Positions 56,018 through 64,000 of a stretch of 64,000 nucleotides of DNA are shown in pieces. The notes beneath the pieces were generated by a model that saw only the letters and a list, made by a program, of their open reading frames with translations, made no database searches and was not told the origin of the DNA. Each line of letters starts with the position of its first letter. The first letter of the stretch is position 1. The position numbers and the translations under genes are program-made. The stretch spans positions 4,651,991-4,715,990 of the forward strand of contig NC_088297.1 of the NCBI RefSeq assembly GCF_032854445.1, in the 5' to 3' direction. This DNA is from Liolophura sinensis (Eukaryota; Mollusca; Polyplacophora; Chitonida; Chitonidae).

Positions 56018-56019
56018 GG

Positions 56020-57455
56020 TTCACGCCGTTTTCGGTGATACTGTAGACAGAGACGACCTTCTAACTCAGGGCCCTCACATCCGCTCCGCATGGGGATACA
56101 GGGTATGAAGTGAAAACCAATTATGACAATGCATGCTTGGATGCGCACGATGACAATGCCAGGTGTCATCGTTAGTAACCAAGAGCTCTGCCTATTGTAA
56201 CAGAACAGTGTATAGACCATTGACATCGCTTCGCCATGACATTTCTGTTTACCGACTACACGTAAGTACAACAAAAGGATTCACGGAAAACCACGCAAAT
56301 TCATGCGTGATAGGTCCAAATAACGAGATTTTGTTCTGGTAACGTTAAACCATACAGTTCATTCATTCATTCTATTCTGGTAAAGGAAATTTTGAAAGAG
56401 AATAAAACTGAGTGAATAATTATTGTTTAGCGGTAACTCGGCAATATTGTAGCCATATTGTGGCGAGGACATGTTTAAAACTGGAGAGGGTAAGGATGGT
56501 TTTCGAGGCGATAACGGCAACATCCAGCAAATTTTGTATTTTTGTATCGGCTATCGATTTTTGACTATTCTTTTCGTTTTCCGGTCAATGTTTTGAAAAT
56601 GGCTTTAGCTGATGCATTTTTTTATATTCAAGTTAGCAAAATTACTCAGATGTGTACAATGCAGTCTTTTTTACTGTTTGTCTTTAAGAATGTATCATGG
56701 ACAGAAGTCTCATTATTGGCTTAATTGCTCTCAGGCCTTTACAGTTCATTGTATTTGAGCCAAGTTGTTTCGGTAAAATATTTGCAAACACAGTCTTCTA
56801 TTACCATCATGTACGGAATGTTAAATATCGTTATTTATTTACAATATCAGTGGTCATAGTCGATTGCTTTCCTCATTCATCTTTTCATGTCCGGGTTGAA
56901 TTTCATGGGACCCATTTAGCAAAACAAATAACAGCTCTACGTTATCGAAGTAAGATTTTGAACGCAAATACCCATAATGCATTTCCACAGAAGTTTTTGT
57001 ATAACGTTGTGAAGATATGATATCAGGTAGTTCTGGTATTTGTTTCTCTATTTACAGATTAGCTTTCAGAAGTACAGATTTATATTCATCCACTCACTAA
57101 ACCTAAAACAAACGCCATAAAGTCACAATCAACACAAATGTCAACGGAGCGTCGACAGCAAACCAAACGTCATCAACCACCATTTTCGATTCCAGTCTGG
57201 AAAAAGATATACTCGCGGGACTTTAAGATTGAAACAAAGAAGATGTACGCAATTATAAGGGCGATTGACAAATTCTTTTTTACTCTTAACCTTAATTGTG
57301 TTTAATAATGAACAGAAGGAGGTATAAAAAAAACAATCTCATTTTTTTAAAATCCGGGTCCACCCTATAAACTCTATAAGAGCCTCATGGTTAGAAATTG
57401 GTTATGTGCGAAAATCTGATGCTACATTGCTACTATTAGTACGAGGACAGCGCAG
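56020..57455. other. upstream of channel gene 2, no gene recognised
   Basis: AT-rich with short ORFs. No SINE or gene feature can be named. Confidence 0.45.
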
Positions 57456-57460
57456 GCGAA

Positions 57461-57541
57461 ATGGCCGAGTTTCCGGTTGGTGAATGTAACGATCCAGAAC
57501 GGTTAAAGAGCTACTACAGTGTGAAGACCTGTATGTTTTAA
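57461..57541 (+). other. short ORF, possible first exon of an unknown gene
   Basis: ATG in a good context (GCGAAATGG) starts MAEFPVGECNDPERLKSYYS and reaches a stop after 26 residues. A GTATGT donor at 57531 would end the exon before the stop. No downstream exon was found. Confidence 0.2.
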
Positions 57542-57990
57542 AAGAAGGGTTAAATGATAAGGATTGAGATAGTCTGAATTCCCTAAATTGTAAAATGACA
57601 ATGTATTAAAACCGCTTCCACCTGTTTCGGAGGATAGTACGGAAACAAAAGTTTCTGTGGCTTCCAATTTTGGCCGGTGTGACGTCATGCAAGAACACTT
57701 TGCGTCACACATCCCTGACGTATAGCAACAAATGTGCGACTTTCCAGCATAATTGCCTTACTGGACGTCACACCTACTTGATTCATCTTCACATAAGGAA
57801 TATTATCACGTCACATCAGTTAAATTTTTGCAGATTTTGTTTTTGGGGACTCTTCACCTATACGAGTATAATACTGTTATTCGTCATAAGTCTTTTTGAA
57901 CTGACGTGTTAGCTCTGTTCCCAAGGGTATCCTTCATATCATTTTAATATTTCCGCCTGGCTTCTCTTAGGACTGAAGTAGCTCTTTAAC
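57502..57990. repeat. possible MITE with 19-base inverted ends
   Basis: GTTAAAGAGCTACTACAGT at 57502-57520 and ACTGAAGTAGCTCTTTAAC at 57972-57990 are inverted copies with one mismatch. No coding capacity between them and no clear target duplication. Confidence 0.5.
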
Positions 57991-57999
57991 GTGAAAGTT

Positions 58000-58600
58000 A
58001 AGCTGTGAACATGACCAACCCATCTCTTTGTCTACGCTGAATGCTTACATTACACAACCAGGCAAAATTGGTAAGTGGTTTCCAGAATAAACGCTAACCA
58101 TCTTAGTGCAAAGTTATTCGAAGAGATTTAACCGTACGACTCGACATTGCCTACAGATTATTTGTTGGATATTAAACACGTTTCGTGAAAATTTTGGCAT
58201 TGTAGGCGAGATAGTATTAAAACGGCAATCAGCTTAAAAGTGCATGCTTGAGAGTGTACTGTGGAGTGTGTGCGATGTCGTGTTTCAGGGCTTGTTTGCT
58301 GTGACATTTAGCATGCTTTATGAATTTCCTGAAAGGTGTATAATGTTCAACAAATAATGTGTTAAATATCAATATGTTGTTCGTCTATTTTTGCTTAAAC
58401 ATCTATCATGGACAGAATTCCCAATATCAATACTGGCTTAATTGATTTCAGAGCGTTACAATTCAATGGATTTTCGCTAAAATATTTGCTGATTTCGTGC
58501 TTGAGCAGTCACGGTGAAATCACAAACTCGTCATCAGTAACGCTATTTCTTTACCATATCTGAAGCTTCTGATATTTTGATTCATTTTGTACATGAGGGG
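58000..58600. other. no gene recognised
   Basis: Nothing I can name. CATGGACAGAA..CCAATA...ATTGGCTTAATTG at 58409-58443 resembles 56696-56730, perhaps an old repeat. Confidence 0.45.
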
Positions 58601-58611
58601 ATTATCGTGCT

Positions 58612-58652
58612 TCCACCCCCCCCCTCCCCCCCCCCCCGACTCCCCCCCCCCT
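58612..58652. repeat. C-rich low-complexity run
   Basis: Runs of 8-12 C interrupted by T or GACT; likely to be a sequencing and assembly weak spot. Confidence 0.9.
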
Positions 58653-58734
58653 CAACCACCACACAACATATACAATCGCCACAAACTTGTGAACGTTCCG
58701 GGGTGCCAACGGAAACATTGATTGTCAATCAGGG

Positions 58735-58880
58735 TAGATTTGCTTATATTCAACCGATTATTTACCGCCGTACTCAAGAGCTTTTTATTTTCACTATGGT
58801 TGCCAGCTTAATGGATGGAGGAAATCGAAGCGTCTAGCAAAAACCCAATTTACTGACGAACTTTCCCACGTGTGACGTAT
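58735..58880 (-). repeat. old SINE fragment
   Basis: ACCGCCGTACTCAAGAGC, TTGCCAGCTTAATGGATGGA, then CTTTCCCACGTGTGACG. Strongly diverged. Confidence 0.55.
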
Positions 58881-58884
58881 AGAG

Positions 58885-59650
58885 GTGCACATCATACTGG
58901 TGAAGAAAAGTGGTCTTTTGTGTACGTTCGACTTTACAAGCGTCATTCAAGGGTTGCTCAGTGTCACCAAGATCTCAAGAAAATGTACAAATTCCTTGTC
59001 AGACCCCGGGATTGAACCCGTACCTCGTGTGTCCTTGTGATGTCCATGTTAAACTTACCTTCGTTTGTACGACGCCTTGAATCTACAGTTGTAAGGTTGT
59101 GGAATCTTTTCGTGGTGATGAAAAGCAGTGGCTGCCAGTTTTCAACGATGTGCGTCAAGATCTGGAGCTAGGATTTAGCAGTGCAACTAACCATGGATGT
59201 GAGGAATTAACTATGGATAAACTAGCTTCGTCTAAAAACTTTGTCAGCTTTCGGAATTAACCCTTGTGGTTTTATCAAGCCAAACCCTGACTGTTCGCCC
59301 TAAAGATCAGCGATGCCAGACCAACAGTGTATACCAGGCGTTTTCAGGTGAGAACGCTGCTTTGGCGCGGCACGTCCACCTTAATAAACTCTACACACAA
59401 CAGAGCTCTTTTGTTCCTTCATTGTAACACAGTCTACAAACGCTCATTGTCGCTACCTTGTCACCACGCAATGGTTTTGTATAACTTTCTGCCACATGTT
59501 TAACTTATTACACTGGGACATGAAATGTTCAATCTTCTGTTTTGTATTTTTCCATTTTTATTATTCCTATACGTATGTAAACTCATCCGCGCGAATCTAT
59601 TGGCCCAGCAGTACACAATACTTAATTTCACACTTCCGGCATTTCAAAAT
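58885..59650. other. no gene recognised
   Basis: GGGATTGAACCCGTACCTCG at 59007 looks like a tRNA-type B box remnant in minus orientation. Otherwise nothing recognised. Confidence 0.4.
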
Positions 59651-59657
59651 AGAAGCC

Positions 59658-59968
59658 AACATGCAGGGACCGCACAGGGTGTCATCATGGGCCTTTTCTT
59701 GCAATTTTGTGTGAAAATTGCATGGTTCAAACTGACATGGCCTCTTATTGGCACGCCATGGCAAACCTGGCAGAGATCACATTCATAGAAATCACAATGA
59801 ATTATTTCATTACTGGGAATGAACCATGCCATGCAACTGTCAATGTATGGAACGCAAGAGGAACAGAAACAATTTCAGACGGAAATCATGCGCCAATTTT
59901 ATCCTGGTGTCTCAAACATTATAAAGCAGATCGATTAATTTGTCCTGAGAGACGATACCACCATATAA
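59658..59968 (+). mobile_element. 311-base interspersed element, copy 1
   Basis: Same length and about 95 percent identical by eye (some 15 differences) to 62634-62944. No target duplication is visible here. Both copies keep an open frame of about 70 codons (MANLAEITFIEI to ERRYHHIT) with few amino-acid changes. Confidence 0.8.
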
Positions 59969-59969
59969 C

Positions 59970-61390
59970 TGGTATTTATCCCCAATATTTGCAGAACACA
60001 TAAGGCCAGGGTATATCCATTACACTGGAGTCACTGGCACACAAACAGGTACAGGCACAGGTAAACAAACGCTGGCAAATGTATTTACTGATAGATGGAA
60101 CTCTAGTTCGCAATGACCTAGAATTGATTTACCCATTTCTTCTCACGGCATTGTGGGAGTGTGGGACGCAGGGGACTACTGATACTACCGTTAAACTGCT
60201 CACCTTGTGCTCGTGCTAGTTAAACACCTCGTGGTTGAGAGATTAATAAAAAGATTACAGAATGTAGAGTGAAACAAAAGCAACAACGATAGTGTTATAG
60301 TTGGCAAATGGTGAAATGTAACCGTTAAAATTTACCTCAATTCAGTTTTTTTTTAAGGAGAAGAAAACTTTAAAAAAATGACACCATAAGCTGAAAAGAC
60401 CACATTTTTTTCTATCTGGTAATGCCTGCTGCATAATTTGCGATTTTTACTCGCCATACACGTAAAGACTGAATACGGCAAGGCTGGCCTAAATCGCTGA
60501 GTCCATGGCGTCCTCCATCTTTAACACCCCGTAATTTATGCTGGGGGTGTGTTGCTTCTCAGTCAATGAAAGCGGATGTTGGTACGGACTTTATTTATAA
60601 TTTATCTCCTTGAGGTACATATCAAAATTTTTTTTATTGCATGCACCTGCGAGGAAATGCATACTCTTTTCAACGGAAAAATGCATACTCTTTTCAATCG
60701 TATTTGATTGATATTTAAATTTTCTTTTCTTTTAAGCTTTCCGTGGCTGGGGGAACTTGAGGTGGCGGTTCGATCCCAACCCTAGGCTGAGAATTTATGG
60801 ATTCCCGTGCTCTCACTGTTCGTTGGTCTTTGATGGTAACAAGCGGTGGACCATTCTCAATTGGACATGTCTGATTCCGCCCTGATCTTATACTTTATCT
60901 ACTTTTTTTAGTTCATTTGTGATTGGTGTTAAACATCCTTTTGAAAATTGTTTTCATTAACATGAAATGTCCATTTCGGTCGACGGCTGGTATGCGAATG
61001 TCTATTTCGACGTATAGATTCCACTAATAATGCATGCATGTCTTTTACAAAGTTAATTTTCGGATTCCTCCATCCATAAAACCGTCCACCGTGATGCACG
61101 AAAAAAAAATCTTTAATAAAGCTTAAACAACAATCAAGCAGTACTTTTTTGTACTTGATACATACCATTTTACATACCTCTACCTGTGGCAGATCCACCC
61201 ACCACATTAGCGGGGACTCAGTGACGATCGATATAGTAATATAGTACTTACGTGTACTTATCATTTAGTGTAAAACAAAAAAGTTACTTGTTATTTGTAC
61301 CATGCTTATGTGTCCAGTATTAGCCTTCGGATTAATGGGTATTTATTAAACACAATTTATGATTCTTAAAGGAAAAGACCTCTAAAAAAA
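59970..61390. other. no gene recognised; SINE-like remnants
   Basis: 60740-60780 (CGTGGCTGGGGGAACTTGAG, GGTTCGATCCCAACCC) has tRNA-like A and B boxes and is followed near 60920 by GTGATTGGTGTTAAACATCC, so it may be another old SINE. 60260-60340 is a piece of the long dispersed repeat. Confidence 0.45.
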
Positions 61391-61394
61391 CAGA

Positions 61395-61500
61395 GCTATA
61401 CCTTCATTTATATTTTTAGATTTTTGTGAAGAGAGCTAAAGGCGTTCAAAGGTTTTGAATTCTAAGGTGAGCTCTATGGAGCGTTTAATTTGTTGTCCAG
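61395..61500 (+). repeat. left half of a foldback element
   Basis: TTTTGAATTCTAAGGTGAGC, TCTATGGA: matches the left arm of 21860-22215. No right arm follows. Confidence 0.55.
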
Positions 61501-61791
61501 CGTAGGGAAGGCTGTCATTTCACTACTTTGGACAACAAGGTGACGAATTAGTAGTTCCCCTGTACCCAGGGAAAATTAAACGACACATCTCAAAACCTGC
61601 CTGTATAAGAATAAAATGGAAAACCAATAAAGCTGGCATGGTAATTAACAACAAAGGCTAATCACCCCTCGATGTAAGAACCGATTTGACTGTCCCGGTT
61701 ACAATGCCTCATACACTGGAAACACTGAACGTTGCCTTCTAACTCGCCTCATAGAGAATGCAAAAGGAAACAGTGAAATTCATTCTCAATT

Positions 61792-62060
61792 GTATTTATT
61801 TATTTTTTTGATTGGTGTTTTAAGCCGTACTCAAGAATATTTCACTTATACGACGGCGGTCAGCATTATGGTGGGTGGAATCCGGGCAGAGCCCGGGGGA
61901 AACCCACGACCATCCGCAGGTTGCTGACGGATCTTCCCACGTACGGCCGGAGAGGAAGACAGCATGAGATTGACTTGAACTCAAAGCGATCAAATTGGTG
62001 AGAGGCTCCTGGGTCATTACGCTGCGCTGGTGCGCTAACCGACTGAGCCCCGGAGGACCC
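61792..62060 (-). mobile_element. full-length tRNA-headed SINE
   Basis: Tail TTGTATTTATTTATTTTTTT, complete body, and head ending GTGCGCTAACCGACTGAGCC (A box in minus orientation) and GACTTGAACTC (B box). Flanks ATTCTCAATTGTATT and ATTCTGAGTTGTATT form an imperfect target duplication. Confidence 0.9.
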
Positions 62061-62064
62061 TCCC

Positions 62065-62615
62065 CCCCTCCCTATTCTGAGTTGTATTCTAGTGAATTAT
62101 TTTGGGAGTATGAGGACCTTTCCGTGAGTTCTCACTATTAAAACATTCTCCTGAATGCCACGGTTATTGACACCTCTGACAACTGGAATGTTCTTTTATT
62201 TAAGATGGCACTGGTCATCCGACTAAACTACCCGCTTCCAAACAACGGTGTAAAGGCCTCTATAATTGCAACAGTTAGATGAATATTACCCTCATATATA
62301 TTCAACTTCTGTATATATTTTTCTTCTGTTTTCTTCCTTAATATTTAAGACATTCATTTGCTGACACTCTACTTTCGATGCATAGTAGATTTTCACTTAT
62401 TGGATTGACACTGCTGTAGTTATCTTCAACCCTTCTGAATTGTGTGTTAATCTCTGATATATGCCATCAAGTTGTTTTTACAGTACATTTATCTGCCCTA
62501 ATCCTCTAATCTCATTAGTTTGCCCTGCTGCCACTTTTATTGCCTCATTTCAATAAAAGACTGTTTATTCTAACAACCACATAGATTGTCAGTGTGTAGA
62601 ATACCTGCCACTGCC
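62065..62615. other. no gene recognised
   Basis: AT-rich; nothing recognised. Confidence 0.5.
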
Positions 62616-62633
62616 AGCCTTCCTACCCCGCCC

Positions 62634-62944
62634 AACATGCAGGGACCGCACAGGGTGTCATCATGGGCCTTTTCTTGCAATTTTGTGTGAAAGTTGCCTG
62701 GTTAAAACCAACATGGCTTCTTATTAGCGCGCCATGGCAAACCTGGCCGAGATCACATTCATAGAAATCATGATGAATTATTTCATTACTGGGAATGAAC
62801 CATGTCATGCAACTGTCAATGTATGGAACGCAAGAGGAACAGAAACAATTTCAGACGGAAATCATGTGCCAATTTTATCCTGGTGTCTCAAACATTATAA
62901 AGCAGATCGATTAATTTGTCCTGAGAGGCGATACCACCACATAA
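62634..62944 (+). mobile_element. 311-base interspersed element, copy 2, with 15-base TSD
   Basis: The direct repeat CTTCCTACCCCGCCC lies at 62619-62633 and 62945-62959, immediately flanking the element (AACATGCAGGGACCGC to CCACCACATAA). A 15-base duplication fits LINE-type target-primed insertion. There is no tail of simple sequence, no terminal inverted repeat and only a faint tRNA-like box (GGTTCAAACTG in copy 1), so the class is open. Confidence 0.82.
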
Positions 62945-63224
62945 CTTCCTACCCCGCCCTACTGCCCCTTCACAAACCCCACAGCCTTCTATACCTATCA
63001 CCATTTTTATTGGCTACATGCACTACATTCATTAGTCTAAATCGGCTGATCCATCTATTGTTTGTTTGTATAACTAAACAGTGTATATATAGCAGGTACC
63101 TGTGTGACTTTTCGCCTATCCTGAAGAGGACAAACAAAATTTGGTCAACATATTGAACGTCAAATATACGACTTCTCAGTTTGTTCGGAGTTTTTATGCT
63201 TTTACATTATGTTAAGCTGATTGG

Positions 63225-63510
63225 TAGATCAACACCATCTCTGGACCATACTGTCAGAGTTTAGGAACTCTATCGTCACATTGATCATCACTCTGAATAT
63301 TGGAATAACTCTTTTCACCCATGAGGAATTTCCAAACATTCCTTCCTTCTCGTGAACATCAGGGAAAAAAAGGTGATGTGACGTCAGAGTTCGTAAATGC
63401 TCTCAGTATGCCCCACAAAGCCCATCATAGTATTCAAATATTTAAATACCCCATTTCGACACTAAAAAAATCTGAAAAAAAAATAAATAAAAATATTTTT
63501 ACGCATAGTT
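63225..63510. repeat. foldback element, second full copy
   Basis: Left arm CTGGACCATACTGTCAGAGT, TTAGGAACTCT; right arm GTGACGTCAGAGTTCGTAAA, CTCAGTATG, TCAAATATTTAAATACC. Colinear with 21900-22215. Confidence 0.7.
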
Positions 63511-63559
63511 TTTAGTTGTTCGTATGATGGATCTTACTTCAAATTTTAGCTATCTGTTA

Positions 63560-64000
63560 CATAGAAAAAACAATCAAACGGTTAAGCAAGTAATGGAAGT
63601 TGAAAGTGAGTATACAGGCACAGTAAAACGCCTATTCTCTACCCCTGATGTACACTACTTTACTTCTTATGGTGACCTCAGAATTAAGTGTGCGTTGGCA
63701 TTTTGTTTCCAAGAAAGTTTCCAAAATGAGTATAATTCTCTTGTATTAAAGTAAATATGGACAGAGTGTCCAGAATCTTCGCAAAATATTCGTCATTTTG
63801 AATTAGATCTCCATCTTGGATACATGGGAAGCTAGAATCACATTGCAATTGACGTACATGTTTTTATTTCTGGGAATTCTTGTTTACGAATGCCTGTCTT
63901 GACACCTAGAATGTACTAGGAATATATAATCAAACTTCGTTAACTCGCTCGTTTCGAGCACATTTGTCAATTTTGAGTCATTATCAGAATGGATTGGACA
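63560..64000. other. no gene recognised
   Basis: A plus-strand ORF of 76 codons at 63524-63754 partly overlaps foldback-derived sequence and has no family feature. Confidence 0.45.

Overview
The window is eukaryotic, intron-rich, AT-rich and dense in repeats. Its dispersed repeats are dominated by a tRNA-headed SINE whose 3' tail ends in a motif like TTGAGTACGGCGTAAAACACC. I recall this repeat from mollusc (bivalve and gastropod) genomes, so a mollusc is the best guess. That guess rests on memory of the repeat and on gene style, not on a search.

Four protein-coding genes can be assembled exon by exon from splice sites, phase and protein motifs. (1) A partial DEG/ENaC (ASIC-like) channel gene lies on the minus strand at 258-4807. 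It has exons 1-3; the rest lies beyond the left edge or is lost. (2) A complete five-exon short-chain dehydrogenase gene lies on the minus strand at 23267-33290. It is of the SDR16C / retinol dehydrogenase 10 type and predicts 324 aa. (3) The gene for ribosomal protein L7 (uL30) lies on the plus strand at 38052-44049. All coding exons are present except a tiny first exon that I could not find. (4) A second, complete DEG/ENaC gene lies on the minus strand at 46871-56017, with seven exons and 467 aa. It has the same exon phases as the first channel gene and an identical 102-base third exon. The two channel genes are therefore diverged tandem paralogues with unrelated housekeeping and metabolic genes between them.

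Layout: 1-5000 channel gene 1; 5000-9000 intergenic repeats; 9000-9400 a decayed ORF that may come from a Polinton-like element; 10400-11300 a decayed C2H2 zinc-finger gene with an array of inverted CCAAT, E2F-like and CRE motifs on its upstream side; 12000-22600 tandem arrays, SINEs and MITE-like foldbacks with no convincing gene; 23000-33300 the dehydrogenase gene, whose introns carry 39-, 54-, 37- and 72-base arrays; 36700-37150 a zinc-finger-like ORF; 38000-44150 RPL7; 46800-56000 channel gene 2, with an intact-looking Tc1-like element in its first intron; 56000-64000 mostly repeats, including a 311-base element with a 15-base target site duplication.

The most unusual structure is inside RPL7. 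The 3' part of one coding exon, its splice donor and about 45 bases of intron are repeated nine more times in tandem with an exact 145-base period. A parallel case occurs in the dehydrogenase gene, where the 3' splice site of exon 2 is the end copy of a degenerate array of about 54 bases. In both genes the arrays multiply splice signals next to a real exon.
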